64,000 nucleotides of DNA from Prochlorococcus sp. HOT208_60m_813O14 (GTDB lineage Bacteria > Cyanobacteriota > Cyanobacteriia > PCC-6307 > Cyanobiaceae): the NCBI GenBank assembly GCA_002025945.1, contig MWOO01000188.1, positions 1 to 64,000 of the forward strand, read 5' to 3'. Each line of letters begins with the position of its first letter. Within the stretch, counting starts at the first letter, position 1. Below, in pieces: positions 36,796 through 47,073 of this stretch. A program made the position numbers and the translations under genes. The notes under the pieces are model-generated. The model made no database searches. It was not told the origin of the DNA and worked only from the letters and a program-made list of their open reading frames with translations.

Positions 36796-37416
36796 ATGAA
36801 ATTTAGAGTCATTCAATCAAATGATAGAGGATTAATTTCTAAAGTAGGAGATAAAACTTTTTATAGCAGGAAACCAAAAAAAGGTGAAGAAAACCTTGAA
36901 CTACCAACATTATTCATATGGGTCAAAAAACCTTATAGATACGCAGCCAGAGTATGGACAAAATGGACAGGTGAAAAGTTTGAGAAAGATTATATATATA
37001 TAGTTACCAAATTTAAAAATATAATTGATATTTCTGGTTTAAATTATTTTCATCAATGGTCTAATCAAAGTTTGAGGCTAAAATTGTGGGAAATGAAAGG
37101 AGAGGAGATCAAAACTATGGATAATGTTTGTCCTCGAGTTAGGGATGTCTGGGAAGGTAATCGAAATAAAAAATCTATTTATATAAATAGGCGAAAAACA
37201 ATAATAAAAAATCAGACTTTATTGTTAAGCAAGGATGAAATTTTGAAAATTAAAAACTTATATAAAGCAAAAAATGATTTAAATTTTGAAGCCGGATATA
37301 TCAAATATCATATAGATCATATAAAACCACTATCAAAAGGTGGTTTACATTGCATAAATAACATCAGGATAGTAAATGCAGAAATAAATTTAAAAAAAGG
37401 ATCAAAAATAATCTAA
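36796..37416 (+). CDS. HNH endonuclease
   Basis: 206 aa. The C-terminal HNH domain (YIKYHIDHIKPLSKGGLHCINNIRIVNAEIN) carries the His/Asp-His, Asn-Asn and final Asn of the beta-beta-alpha-metal fold. The N-terminal 130 residues are unassigned (LFIWVKKPYRYAARVWTKWT...). No Cys zinc pairs are seen. It is embedded between the GIY-YIG gene and res, which suggests a restriction or mobile-element role. Confidence 0.78.
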   Translation: MKFRVIQSNDRGLISKVGDKTFYSRKPKKGEENLELPTLFIWVKKPYRYAARVWTKWTGEKFEKDYIYIVTKFKNIIDISGLNYFHQWSNQSLRLKLWEMKGEEIKTMDNVCPRVRDVWEGNRNKKSIYINRRKTIIKNQTLLLSKDEILKIKNLYKAKNDLNFEAGYIKYHIDHIKPLSKGGLHCINNIRIVNAEINLKKGSKII

Positions 37417-37456
37417 AAAAAAATAAAATTTTTGAATATCATAAATTCAAAACCTA

Positions 37457-40138
37457 TTAAATCTTATTAAAATCATCTGTATTTAATATTGATAAAAAAT
37501 CCCAACTACCATATTTTTTTTGATTATTAATAGCAATTACCCATTCTTTAATAGCATTCCATTTAAATTCATCTTGGTCTTTTTTAAAACCTTTGAGTTC
37601 TATAATTTTAAAATTTAATTCGTCATATTTCAAAATAAAATCAGGGTAATAAATTTTAATCTCCCCTTTATATGAATACCATATTTTAAAATTTAAATGA
37701 TCATTTTTTACCCATGAAACTAAGTGATTACTTTTACACTTTCTCTCCAGTTCTTGACAAAAAAGACCCTCAAATTTTGCATCTACCACCATATTATTGA
37801 TATGAGAAAAGCTAATTTTTTGCACTTTTTTCGATGTCATCCAGGGTTTCATATCATTAGTTCTTATCCATGGCTTGATTTCATCAATTATTGGGACTAA
37901 TTCTTCATTGGATTTTTCCACAATAAATTGTTTTATGTGTTCCGATATAGTTTGAATTTTTTGTGCTAATAAAATTTTTTTAAACTTTTCTTGGTTTTCA
38001 TTATTAGGAATTTTTAAAATTAACTTATCAGAATTTATAAATTTTTCAAATAGTCTTTTTAATTGACTTATATGACTAGCAGGATCACCTCGCCAGGATT
38101 TTCCTAATGTCTCGTTTATCCTCACACTTGCACTTAATATTATTGTTTGGAAACGTTTATTTTCTGCTAATTCATTAAGGTTTAGTTGTTCAATTTTATC
38201 AAATCGAGGCTGATTATCTTGAATGGGCGCAATCTCAACAATACTTGGACAATCCTTTAAATCTAATACTAAAGTTTGTACAGAATTAATATCTAGATCA
38301 ATTAGATTATTAATCTTTTTTGATACTCTAATTACGTTAGGTATAGAAATTGAAAAGTTTCTTCTATCTTCTAATGGTTGGATTAAAGTTTTTACTTTCT
38401 CAGGAGGTTTTGGTTTAATATCTCCCTCAACAGGAAGGAAGCAAAATGGAATTCCAAAAACAGTAACATACTCAGGATCAAATAGACCTTCGTCATTTAA
38501 ATCATATGAAACTCTTCTCAACCCCCTCCCAACTACTTGTTCACATAATAATTGACTTGAAAATGCTCTTAAACCAAGAATGTTAGTAACAGTTCTGGCG
38601 TCCCAACCTTCTGATAACATATTTACTCCAATAACACATTGAATTTTTTCACCAATTTTTCCAATTTTTCCAACTGAATTAAACTTTTCTCTTTCAATTT
38701 GTTGTAGTTTGTCTTTTGTATTATTTTCAGTTTCGAGTTTTTCTAATGCTTCTTGATCAATTCTAATAAATTTATTCTCATCTTCTAATTCTTGAATCGA
38801 ACTAAACCCATTAAGTATATGATGGCTTACTCTAGCAGCAGTTTCTTTTCTATTCGTTACGGTAATAAAAACTGGTGGAGTTTTTCTTTCTACTAAATCC
38901 CATTCTTTTTTTGTATTCAACCAATCTATGCCAATCACATTGATTGCAGAACAAATAAGGTCTGGTAAACCAACTTTTTCATCTACTCTTCGATTAAGAT
39001 CATCTCTTACATGATGATATAAATTAAAAAACTTAGATTTGAGTTCATTATCAATAGTGCTATCATCTCTAACTGCAACTCTTGGCGTTTTTACTAATCC
39101 ACTTTCAATCGCATCATTCAATCCAAAATCGGATACAATCCAGGGAAATAATTTTTCATCTTGTTTGCCAGATCCTGAAGGCCTAAATGGCGTTGCTGAT
39201 AGATCATATGTCTTTAAAATTCCTCTTGCACTATGGATTTTGTCTAACCCTTTAACCCAAATTGTTGCTTTATCATCCTTAGGTTTATCAGGAGTTTCAT
39301 TTAATCTCCAACAATGATGTGCCTCATCATTTATGACTAATATATTTTTGGCATCACCAAAATCTTTTAATACCCTTTTACAAAACGCTTCATTACTTTC
39401 AACTCCTCTTTTGACAACAGTGCTTTTTTTAAAATCAGATTTTTCTGAAAGATTATGCCAATTTGTAATAATAATTTTTGCTTGTAATAATCTTTTCCAA
39501 TTTTCATCGTCAACAATTTTAAACTCTTCGTAAAAATTATCTTCTGCAGATGGTTGTAATACGGTTAATCTGTCTTTGACAGTTATTCCAGGTGCAACAA
39601 TTAAAATATTTTTGGAAAATCTTATATCCCTTGGATTCGCAATTTTATTAAGTACATTCCAAGTTATAAGCATTGCCATAACTACTGTTTTTCCAGTCCC
39701 CGTTGCTAATTTTAGACATTCTCTTGCCCATGCACCTTCAGAAGGTATGTTAATTCCTTGTTTATCTGCATCCGACGCTTCAACTAACCAAATAGCAGTT
39801 TCTATCGCTTCTAATTGACAAAAAAAAGGAGTTTGATTTTGCTCTCTCTCATTGGAATTACTCCAAAATTCTATTAACCTTTTTGTAGTTGGTGATATAT
39901 TGGGATATCCTAGATTTCTCCATTTTTTGACTCTAGGTCTAATTCTATTAACTAAGTCTATTTCAATAAATTGTCCTGGATCATTTTCATCCAGTCTTTG
40001 TTCAGATTGTTTCCAATATCCTGATTTTCTTCTTCCATTTTCTAATTTAAATTCTTGAGTTTCTCGGTTATATAACCAATGCTTATTTGGTTCTAAATAA
40101 GGACTATTTATTATTAGTTGATCAATTCCCGAACTCAT
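37457..40138 (-). CDS. res: Type III-like restriction enzyme subunit (Res)
   Basis: 893 aa superfamily 2 helicase-nuclease. Walker A KLATGTGKTVVMAMLITW is near residue 145, DEAH box in LVINDEAHHCW, motif III DLSATPFRPS and motif VI CEQVVGRGLRRVSYD. The C-terminal nuclease YYPDFILKYDELNFKIIELKG is PD-(D/E)xK-like. It translocates and cuts DNA with Mod. Its ATG overlaps the mod stop by 4 nt, so translation is coupled. Length is near the family norm; the frame is intact. Confidence 0.9.
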   Translation of the reverse strand: MSSGIDQLIINSPYLEPNKHWLYNRETQEFKLENGRRKSGYWKQSEQRLDENDPGQFIEIDLVNRIRPRVKKWRNLGYPNISPTTKRLIEFWSNSNEREQNQTPFFCQLEAIETAIWLVEASDADKQGINIPSEGAWARECLKLATGTGKTVVMAMLITWNVLNKIANPRDIRFSKNILIVAPGITVKDRLTVLQPSAEDNFYEEFKIVDDENWKRLLQAKIIITNWHNLSEKSDFKKSTVVKRGVESNEAFCKRVLKDFGDAKNILVINDEAHHCWRLNETPDKPKDDKATIWVKGLDKIHSARGILKTYDLSATPFRPSGSGKQDEKLFPWIVSDFGLNDAIESGLVKTPRVAVRDDSTIDNELKSKFFNLYHHVRDDLNRRVDEKVGLPDLICSAINVIGIDWLNTKKEWDLVERKTPPVFITVTNRKETAARVSHHILNGFSSIQELEDENKFIRIDQEALEKLETENNTKDKLQQIEREKFNSVGKIGKIGEKIQCVIGVNMLSEGWDARTVTNILGLRAFSSQLLCEQVVGRGLRRVSYDLNDEGLFDPEYVTVFGIPFCFLPVEGDIKPKPPEKVKTLIQPLEDRRNFSISIPNVIRVSKKINNLIDLDINSVQTLVLDLKDCPSIVEIAPIQDNQPRFDKIEQLNLNELAENKRFQTIILSASVRINETLGKSWRGDPASHISQLKRLFEKFINSDKLILKIPNNENQEKFKKILLAQKIQTISEHIKQFIVEKSNEELVPIIDEIKPWIRTNDMKPWMTSKKVQKISFSHINNMVVDAKFEGLFCQELERKCKSNHLVSWVKNDHLNFKIWYSYKGEIKIYYPDFILKYDELNFKIIELKGFKKDQDEFKWNAIKEWVIAINNQKKYGSWDFLSILNTDDFNKI

Positions 40139-42582
40139 ATCAAATCTTTCACTACTAAAGATTCTATACCTCTATTGTCTATTATTTTTACTGCTATTTT
40201 TTTATGATTGCCTGCTTCAAATGGTTTTGAGCGAGATCCTTGAAAAAATTTGATTTTATTCTCATCTATTTCATCTTTAAGACTTTTTTTTAATTTTGTC
40301 CAATCATTATTATCTTGTATAGGGAAAAAGAATTGATCAGGACAGACACTTCTTTCATTGTAATTTGTATCAATCATCCAAAGTGCAATACTCTCTATAC
40401 CTTTTGATTCAATTTGACCTTTTGATGGATTATAATAATCAAATCCTAATATTTGTACAAAGAACTTAGAGTCACGTTTTTCTATATTTATATCTGGTTC
40501 TCCTATGAGCCAAAAACTTTGATTTGATGACCGCCTCTTCCTTAAGTCTTCAGTTAACAAGTCTACGCTCATTTGAGATTTCAAGAAATTTATTCTTTCA
40601 TGATCAAGATTGTCTATATCTTTTGAAGCTTCTGGGTCAAAATGAAAAGCACAAAAAATAAGTATACAATTTTGTTCAAGTGTTTCTCTTAATTCGAACA
40701 CCGCTTGTTCAACTTGTATTTGTTCCATTGGAGCATAGTTTGGTCCAAAACAAATAAAACAGTTCTTGTATGTATTCCCTTCTTCAACTTGACCATGGGC
40801 ATGCAAATATTTATAACCTTTCGTTTTTTCAATATTTATGAAATTTATTTTGCCCCCCTTCAATGTTTGAATACCCGTTGAAGAAATCTCGTTTATATAG
40901 TTATCAATATCTTGATCAAAATTGTAGGAATGGTTTTCAGAAATAGTTTTAACTCTTATTGAGGGCACTGCTTCAACCGTAAATGGTCCTGATACTCTTT
41001 TTAAAGAACTATCTTTTATTGGCTCTAAATAAATTGTCTCTTTTTTGCCAGTGTTTCCCTTTGCAATTAAGGAAGGAGTTAATCTATCAACCTCTTTATA
41101 TTTTAATCCTCCTGCCAAACCTTCTTCAGGATTTTGTAATTTATAATAATCATAAACTTCAGTCATTATTCTTTTTCTAGATAAGTTTAAAGCGACTCGG
41201 GAGGTGTCACAGGTAATCCATTTTCTTCCAAGTCTTTCTGCAGAAATTGCTGTAGTTCCTCCACCACATGTTGGATCGAATATTATATCGCCTACATCAG
41301 ATGACATAAGAATACATCTTTTTACAACTTCTTCGTTAGTCTGTACTACATAAACTTTATTCTGAGCGCCACCAAGTCCGTCCCATAAATTATCCATTGG
41401 TTTATATGGAAAGTCGTCAAGATATTTAACAAACGATAAAGAATTACCTGTAACAGCAATTCTACCCATTTCATATAATTTTAAAATATCTTCCTTTCTT
41501 TGGCCCCACCACCTGTTCCCAGAGTTGTATATTTTTCCTTCAATTTCAATATCATATTTTGCTCCTGGACCAGATTTGAATAAATTTTCATATTTAAGTA
41601 ATCTAGATTTTTGTGGAATTTGTTTTTCACCAAAAATTTCCTCTTTTGTTAATTTTCTTATTTTTCCGTCTGGCAACTTGATTTTGGTATATCCTGCTTG
41701 AATATCATTTGGTCTTTTGAAAAATAACTTATGATATTTAATTTTAGATTTATTTTTGGCATACCAAATAATAAAGTCCATCTTTGATGGTAAGAGATTT
41801 TCAGCAGATAACGGTGAAGCAGTTTTTTGAAAGCAAATAGTGCCAAAATAATTTTCTGAACCAAAAATTTCATCAATGATTTCCCTACAATGATGTAAGT
41901 TATCGTCTGAAATTTGAAAAAAAAATGAACCTGTTTCATTTAGTAGCTCTTTACTTAGCAATACTCTTTCTCTTATATGAGATAAGTATGAATGAACTCC
42001 TAATTGCCAAGTATCCCTAAATGCTCGTATCATTTCAGGTTCATGTGGTATTGCATCATCTGCGCCATCTTTATGGTCTTTTTTATTAGTGAATGGTTGA
42101 AAATTTGATCTATAATTGACGCCATAAGGTGGATCCATATAAATGGTTTGAATTTTTCCTGCCATGCCTTCTTTTTCAATAAGACTGTTCATTACAAGAA
42201 GCGAGTCACCTGCTATTAATCTGTTTGACCAATCGTGATCATGTAAATAAAATTGAATTGCTTTGTTAAGAGGTTTTTGGAAATCTTGATTTTCAAAAAA
42301 ATTCAACTGATATTCTTCGTGAGCTAATACATCTTTGTTTTTAAATTTTTCAATTAATGTTTTAGGGTCTATTCTTTCATGAACATGCAAACTTACAGTA
42401 TCTATTTCTAGTTTGTTTTTTTCTGATTTACCCGACCAATCTAATTGAGGATCTAAATATGGATCAAACTTATATTCTTTGGTTTCATCAACTTTGTCAG
42501 TTGCAGAGGATACAAGACCTACCTCAGGAACGTTAACTCTTTTCCCAGAATGAGTATAGTTTTTAAGTTCTTTTTTAGGCAT
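40135..42582 (-). CDS. mod: Type III-like DNA methyltransferase subunit (Mod)
   Basis: 815 aa N6-adenine (or N4-cytosine) methyltransferase. Catalytic motif IV DPPY is at 150-153 (IQTIYMDPPYGVNYRSNF), and the AdoMet motif I FDPTCGGGTTAISAERLGRKW comes after it, near residue 437, the beta-class order usual in type III Mod proteins. The long C-terminal part has no named domain. First gene of the mod-res operon. The recognition sequence cannot be read from the protein. Confidence 0.9.
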   Translation of the reverse strand: MPKKELKNYTHSGKRVNVPEVGLVSSATDKVDETKEYKFDPYLDPQLDWSGKSEKNKLEIDTVSLHVHERIDPKTLIEKFKNKDVLAHEEYQLNFFENQDFQKPLNKAIQFYLHDHDWSNRLIAGDSLLVMNSLIEKEGMAGKIQTIYMDPPYGVNYRSNFQPFTNKKDHKDGADDAIPHEPEMIRAFRDTWQLGVHSYLSHIRERVLLSKELLNETGSFFFQISDDNLHHCREIIDEIFGSENYFGTICFQKTASPLSAENLLPSKMDFIIWYAKNKSKIKYHKLFFKRPNDIQAGYTKIKLPDGKIRKLTKEEIFGEKQIPQKSRLLKYENLFKSGPGAKYDIEIEGKIYNSGNRWWGQRKEDILKLYEMGRIAVTGNSLSFVKYLDDFPYKPMDNLWDGLGGAQNKVYVVQTNEEVVKRCILMSSDVGDIIFDPTCGGGTTAISAERLGRKWITCDTSRVALNLSRKRIMTEVYDYYKLQNPEEGLAGGLKYKEVDRLTPSLIAKGNTGKKETIYLEPIKDSSLKRVSGPFTVEAVPSIRVKTISENHSYNFDQDIDNYINEISSTGIQTLKGGKINFINIEKTKGYKYLHAHGQVEEGNTYKNCFICFGPNYAPMEQIQVEQAVFELRETLEQNCILIFCAFHFDPEASKDIDNLDHERINFLKSQMSVDLLTEDLRKRRSSNQSFWLIGEPDINIEKRDSKFFVQILGFDYYNPSKGQIESKGIESIALWMIDTNYNERSVCPDQFFFPIQDNNDWTKLKKSLKDEIDENKIKFFQGSRSKPFEAGNHKKIAVKIIDNRGIESLVVKDLI

Positions 42583-42804
42583 TTATTTATAATTACATGA
42601 AGTTGGTTCTTTATTCAATTTTAAATCATATATCTACTATTAAACCTTAAATCATTTGCCATACCTATAAAATTTAAGAATTTGAAGAGCATTATTTTAA
42701 AATATAATTCCGCGTTTCCATTAATCCAGATTCTTATTATCTTAATAATGACACTTCTTATGTTCTTCTGGATATAGTTGATGCTCAATAGTTTTGGTTC
42801 TTGA

Positions 42805-42818
42805 TGCCCTCGTCGGGA
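42805..42818. repeat. Attachment-site-like copy of the tRNA-Thr 3' end
   Basis: TGCCCTCGTCGGGA is identical to 43053-43066, the discriminator base plus 3' acceptor strand and T-arm start of tRNA-Thr. Duplication of the 3' end of a tRNA is the footprint of tyrosine-recombinase integration. The remaining flanks differ, so this is not a general duplication. Confidence 0.7.
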
Positions 42819-42888
42819 TAAAGGATGAAAGGTTATGACAACCTATGACTGCTTTTGGAGGTTTTTCTGATTAAAAATATCATTTTTA

Positions 42889-42910
42889 GGGAACTTTTCG
42901 GGAACTTTTA
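42889..42910. repeat. 11-nt tandem repeat, two copies
   Basis: GGGAACTTTTC followed at once by GGGAACTTTTA, ten of eleven bases identical. It lies between the att-like copy and tRNA-Thr. It could be a recombinase arm site or chance. Confidence 0.5.
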
Positions 42911-43052
42911 TATTTTTGAAATTGGATTATACTTAAACCTCCTGAAAGATATTTTTTGGAATTAAATCAGTATTTAAGCTACTTAAACATAAAAAAAGAC
43001 CCTTATGAGTCCTTATGAATGCTATTGATGGTTAATGATTTGCTTTTTCAAG

Positions 43053-43124
<72 letters not shown>

Positions 43125-43134
43125 AATTTTAAAG

Positions 43135-43216
43135 TGGGCCGGGTTGGATTTGAACCAACGTAGGCAGAGCCAGCGGATTTACAGTCCGCCCCCTTTAACC
43201 ACTCGGGCACCGACCC
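43135..43216 (-). tRNA. trnY: tRNA-Tyr (GTA)
   Basis: Class II tRNA of 82 nt. The acceptor GGGTCGG pairs with CCGGCCC, the anticodon loop CTGTAAA carries GTA, there is a long variable arm, and the T arm is GGTTCAAATCC. It lies 10 nt upstream of tRNA-Thr on the same strand, so they are probably one transcript. Confidence 0.97.
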
Positions 43217-43318
43217 CCACTATTTGAACTTATCAGTTTATGGACACTTTGTGTGAAATTGTTTTGGTTTTTTTGTTTCTTTCTAGATAGCATTTATAAA
43301 GAAAAGACTTTATTGCTG

Positions 43319-43759
43319 ATGAATATTTTATTGATAAATGGACCAAATCTAAATCTTTTGGGCACTAGAGAACCTGAAATATATGGTAATAAAACATTAA
43401 GTGATATAGAAAAAGATTTAACTAAAGTTGCTAAAGAAAAAAGTATTAATCTTGAATGTTTTCAAAGTAATCATGAAGGAGAAATAGTAGATAAAATTCA
43501 GGATTCCGTAAAAAGTATACAGGGCATTCTTATAAATGCTGGCGCTTTTACTCATACCTCGATTTCTATTCGTGACGCTTTAATTGGATCAAAAATTCCT
43601 TTTGTAGAGTTACATATTTCAAATATTTTCAGTAGAGAAGATTTTCGTAAAGAATCTTTTCTTACAGATAAAGCTATAGGAATTATTAGTGGATTCGGCA
43701 TATCAAGTTATTCCCTAGCTCTTGAAGGAATTATTGGATATTTAAGTAGTAAAAATTAA
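43319..43759 (+). CDS. aroQ: 3-dehydroquinate dehydratase, type II
   Basis: Third step of the shikimate pathway. The start is moved from 43253 to the internal ATG so that the protein begins [20 protein letters not shown], the family N-terminus with the catalytic-loop Arg and Tyr (TREPEIYG). The [13 protein letters not shown] loop, the [16 protein letters not shown] segment and the [15 protein letters not shown] motif follow. 146 aa is standard. The miaE ATG follows the stop directly. Confidence 0.93.
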   Translation: MNILLINGPNLNLLGTREPEIYGNKTLSDIEKDLTKVAKEKSINLECFQSNHEGEIVDKIQDSVKSIQGILINAGAFTHTSISIRDALIGSKIPFVELHISNIFSREDFRKESFLTDKAIGIISGFGISSYSLALEGIIGYLSSKN

Positions 43760-44368
43760 ATGCTAGTCGATTTTAAAAGGCCCACCTCTCATATTAAATA
43801 TTTATCGTCATTTACCTCAGATGAGTGGATCAAACTCGCATTATCTAATCCAATAGATATTCTTATTGACCATGCTCATTGTGAAAGAAAAGCAGCAGGA
43901 GTAGCTATTCAATTGATGTTTAGATATCCATCAGAACCAAATCTGGCAGAAGTTCTTAGTCCAATAGCGAGAGAGGAATTAGAGCATTTTGAAAAAATAC
44001 TTTATTTTTTAAAGGATCTTGGACATTCTCTTGAGTCCTTAAAACCGCCTCCATATGGAGCTGAATTGTCCAAGAATATAAGAAAGGAAGAGCCCAATAG
44101 AATGCTTGATAGTTTCTTAATCGCAGGACTTATTGAAGCAAGAAGTCATGAAAGATTAAGCTTGCTTGCGCTGAATTCTGAAGATAAATCGTTTAAATCC
44201 CTTTATGAGTCTCTGCTTGAGAGTGAGGCAAGACATTTTGGGGTTTACTGGAAACTAGCGCAAACTAAATTCTCTAAAAATCAAACTTTCAAAAGGTTAG
44301 AGGAATTGTCTGAAATTGAGTCATCAATACTAGCTGAAACTTTTTTATTGCCAAGGGTACATAGCTAA
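43760..44368 (+). CDS. miaE: tRNA 2-methylthio-N6-isopentenyl-adenosine-37 hydroxylase
   Basis: Ferritin-like diiron monooxygenase hydroxylating ms2i6A37 in tRNA. Ligand motifs: DHAHCERKAAG (E..H), REELEHFEKIL (ExxH), EARSHERLSLL (ExxxH) and ESEARHFGVYW (ExxH). 202 aa matches the family. It follows aroQ with no gap. Confidence 0.9.
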   Translation: MLVDFKRPTSHIKYLSSFTSDEWIKLALSNPIDILIDHAHCERKAAGVAIQLMFRYPSEPNLAEVLSPIAREELEHFEKILYFLKDLGHSLESLKPPPYGAELSKNIRKEEPNRMLDSFLIAGLIEARSHERLSLLALNSEDKSFKSLYESLLESEARHFGVYWKLAQTKFSKNQTFKRLEELSEIESSILAETFLLPRVHS

Positions 44369-44384
44369 AGTTAATAAAATAAAA

Positions 44385-45140
44385 ATGATAATAAATAAGT
44401 TCTTAAGTTTACTTAATCGATATAAAACTGATTTACCAACATTCACCATCGTTGGTGTAGGCCCTGGAGATCCATCGCTTTTAACAATTGCTGCTGTGGA
44501 TGCAATAAAAAAAGCGAAAGTTATAGTTTTTCCAATATCAGATGATAATAAAAAGAGTTTCGCTGCAGAAATAGTCAAGAGATACACCAAATTTAAAAAA
44601 AATGTACCTATCATCTTTCCAATGGCTAGGAAGGATTTTGATCCAGATGAAATATGGTCTAATGCTGTAGAAAAAATTGTGAAATTTATACAAAATGGCG
44701 AATCAGTTGTTTTACTTTGTCTTGGAGATACTTCACTATTTGCAAGTTCTTCTAATATTTTGAGGTTAATAAAAAATAATCATGCGGAAATTATTACAAA
44801 AACAATACCTGGTATTTCCTCTATTTCAGCAGTAGCAGCTTTGAATGATTTTGATTTGGTAAAAAAAGGCGAGACATTGATCATCAAAGAATGTCCTTCT
44901 TCAGAATCTGAATTAACAACCCTAATTAGGGAAAGTAAGGCAAATAAAACGGTATTGGCAATTATGAAAGTTGGCAAAAGATGGAATTTAGTCAGGGAAA
45001 TTTTAAAAAAAGAGGATATCATCAATACATCATTAATAGCTTTAAGTGTTGGCATGCCTGATCAAATTATTCAATATGCATCCCAATATAAAAAGGAATT
45101 TATGCCTTATTTTTCTTTGATTTTGATAAGGTTAGATTAA
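44385..45140 (+). CDS. cobI: Precorrin-2 C20-methyltransferase
   Basis: SAM-dependent tetrapyrrole methylase of corrinoid (pseudo-B12) synthesis. TIVGVGPGDPSLLTIAAVDA is the N-terminal P-loop-like signature, VVLLCLGDTSLFAS the second motif and IPGISSISAVAAL the third. 251 aa is typical. It lies 16 nt after miaE and its stop overlaps the next ATG by one base. No cobalamin riboswitch is seen. Confidence 0.88.
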   Translation: MIINKFLSLLNRYKTDLPTFTIVGVGPGDPSLLTIAAVDAIKKAKVIVFPISDDNKKSFAAEIVKRYTKFKKNVPIIFPMARKDFDPDEIWSNAVEKIVKFIQNGESVVLLCLGDTSLFASSSNILRLIKNNHAEIITKTIPGISSISAVAALNDFDLVKKGETLIIKECPSSESELTTLIRESKANKTVLAIMKVGKRWNLVREILKKEDIINTSLIALSVGMPDQIIQYASQYKKEFMPYFSLILIRLD

Positions 45141-45625
45141 TGTATAAAAAAGAAAAATTAGTTGAAAATCAATTTACATGGCCAATATGTAAGGATCTAT
45201 TATTTCTTGTTCTTGAAGATAAGGTTAGTGACGTATTTGTTTGTGAATTAGTTTGGGAAAGACTTTTTTATACTAAAGAAATATCTATAAATGATTGGAC
45301 CTTTAGTGTGTTAACTCCTTCTTATTGGTCAGAAAAATTTGAAAAAGCTCCTCAAATTATTTCAGAGCGTCCAGCCTCAGTACATTTGACTCGATCAATT
45401 CCAAAAGAATATAAACAGGGATTGAAAAATTTTCTTAATTTTAAAGGCTATAAGATTAATGAACTTTATCCAAGAAGAACAAGAAGAGCGACGGCAGTAA
45501 ATTGGTTGATTTATTGGTCGATTGAAAATGATTGTTTTTCAAAAGATAATGGAATAATTCCAAGTCATAGTTCACCACCGGTTAATCCAGTTAAAGGACA
45601 TTTTGGCGATCCAGAAATCAAATAA
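45140..45625 (+). CDS. DUF1823-like conserved cyanobacterial protein
   Basis: 161 aa, soluble. It has FTWPICKDLLFLVLEDKVSD...VWERLFYTKE, then YPRRTRRATAVNWLIYWSIE and the ending PPVNPVKGHFGDPEIK. The pattern fits the cyanobacteria- and chloroplast-restricted DUF1823. Role unknown. Coupled to cobI through a TAATG overlap. Confidence 0.7.
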   Translation: MYKKEKLVENQFTWPICKDLLFLVLEDKVSDVFVCELVWERLFYTKEISINDWTFSVLTPSYWSEKFEKAPQIISERPASVHLTRSIPKEYKQGLKNFLNFKGYKINELYPRRTRRATAVNWLIYWSIENDCFSKDNGIIPSHSSPPVNPVKGHFGDPEIK

Positions 45626-45699
45626 GTTTTTTTGAACAAGGTAAATGATTCTATTAAAGGTATAGTTGTAATAGATACTACTTTCTTTGGAGAGAAGAA

Positions 45700-47073
45700 T
45701 TGATTCTTCCTACAATAGCAATTATCGGAAGACCTAACGTTGGGAAATCAACCTTAGTTAATCGTCTTTGCCAAAGTAATGATGCAATAGTATTTGATAA
45801 ACCCGGTGTTACAAGGGATAGAACTTATCAAAATGCTTCATGGGGAGGAAAAGAATTTCAAATAGTTGATACTGGAGGTTTAGTTTTTGATGATGATAGT
45901 GAATTTCTCCCAGAGATAAGGACACAAGTTTTCTTAGCTCTAGAAGAGGCTTCACTGGCGTTACTGGTGGTAGATGGGAATCAAGGGGTTACTGATGGTG
46001 ATTTATCAATAGCAAAATGGTTAAGAAACTCTAGCTGTAAAACAATTGTTGCTGTTAATAAATGCGAATCGACTACTCTAGGAATATCCCTAGCTTCAGA
46101 GTTCTGGAAATTAGGATTGGGCGAACCTAACCCTGTTTCAGCTATTCATGGTTCAGGTACTGGAGATCTTTTAGATCTCGTTATTGGCGAACTTCCTGAA
46201 AATAATATCCAGGATGATGAAGAAAAGATAATGATGTCAATTATTGGTAGGCCTAATGTTGGTAAATCTAGTTTGTTAAATTCAATCTGCGGAGAAAAAA
46301 GAGCAATAGTTAGTGATATTAGTGGCACGACAACTGATTCAATAGATACGCTTATTAAAAAAGGTGATAATCATTGGAAAATTATTGATACTGCAGGGAT
46401 AAGAAGAAAAAAAAATGTTAAATATGGCACTGAATTCTTTGGTATTAATAGGGCTTTTAAATCTATAGATAGAAGTGATGTTTGTGTTTTAGTTATAGAT
46501 GCTGTAGATGGAGTGACTGATCAAGACCAGAAGCTGGCTGGGCGTATAGAAGAACAAGGCAGAGCTTGTATAATTGTTGTTAATAAATGGGATCTTGTAG
46601 AAAAAAATAGTTCAACAATTTATCAAGTAGAAAAAGAACTTAGATCAAAACTTTATTTTTTACACTGGTCAAAAATGATTTTTACATCTGCCCTAACTGG
46701 TCAAAGAGTTGATAATATTTTTGAGCATGCTCTTAATGCTGTAAATCAACATAGAAGAAGAGTTACAACATCTGTAGTTAATGAAGTACTTAAAGAATCA
46801 ATCAGTTGGAAAAGTCCTCCAACGAAGAGAAGCGGCAAGCAAGGTAGGCTTTATTACGGTACTCAAGTAAAGAACAAACCTCCCACTTTTACTCTTTTTG
46901 TCAATGACCCTAAATTATTCGGAATAACTTATAGAAGATATATTGAGAAACAAATTAGAGTGAATTTAGGCTTTGAAGGCACACCCCTCATTTTACTTTG
47001 GAGAGGGAAACAGCAAAGAGCTTTAAATAAAGAAGTCGAACGAGAAAATATTGAGTTAATTCAAAAAGATTAA
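45700..47073 (+). CDS. der: Ribosome-assembly GTPase Der (EngA), TTG start
   Basis: 457 aa with two tandem G domains: [12 protein letters not shown] and DTGG in the first, [19 protein letters not shown] and NKWD in the second, then a KH-like C-terminal domain ending near [11 protein letters not shown]. Acts in 50S maturation. The TTG is preferred because the protein then begins [17 protein letters not shown]. It overlaps the ecfT start by one base. Confidence 0.95.
   Translation: MILPTIAIIGRPNVGKSTLVNRLCQSNDAIVFDKPGVTRDRTYQNASWGGKEFQIVDTGGLVFDDDSEFLPEIRTQVFLALEEASLALLVVDGNQGVTDGDLSIAKWLRNSSCKTIVAVNKCESTTLGISLASEFWKLGLGEPNPVSAIHGSGTGDLLDLVIGELPENNIQDDEEKIMMSIIGRPNVGKSSLLNSICGEKRAIVSDISGTTTDSIDTLIKKGDNHWKIIDTAGIRRKKNVKYGTEFFGINRAFKSIDRSDVCVLVIDAVDGVTDQDQKLAGRIEEQGRACIIVVNKWDLVEKNSSTIYQVEKELRSKLYFLHWSKMIFTSALTGQRVDNIFEHALNAVNQHRRRVTTSVVNEVLKESISWKSPPTKRSGKQGRLYYGTQVKNKPPTFTLFVNDPKLFGITYRRYIEKQIRVNLGFEGTPLILLWRGKQQRALNKEVERENIELIQKD

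Larger units (their letters stand above)
42583..43052. other. Gene-free island edge
   Basis: 470 bases with no credible ORF between mod and tRNA-Thr. It holds the 14-bp tRNA-Thr 3'-end copy at 42805, an 11-nt tandem repeat at 42889, and several A/T runs. No intact or clearly decayed integrase frame could be read on either strand. Confidence 0.6.

Noticed and set aside
37457-42582. Plus-strand ORFs of 60-110 aa inside res and mod
   Set aside because: They are antisense shadows of long, motif-bearing genes; none has a plausible protein pattern of its own.
42583-43052. Integrase remnant next to the att-like repeat
   Set aside because: All frames are broken within about 30 codons and no R-H-x-x-R-Y signature residues could be read.
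43253-43318. 22-residue N-terminal extension of AroQ in the ORF track
   Set aside because: The family starts at [15 protein letters not shown]; the extension is hydrophobic read-through from an upstream ATG.
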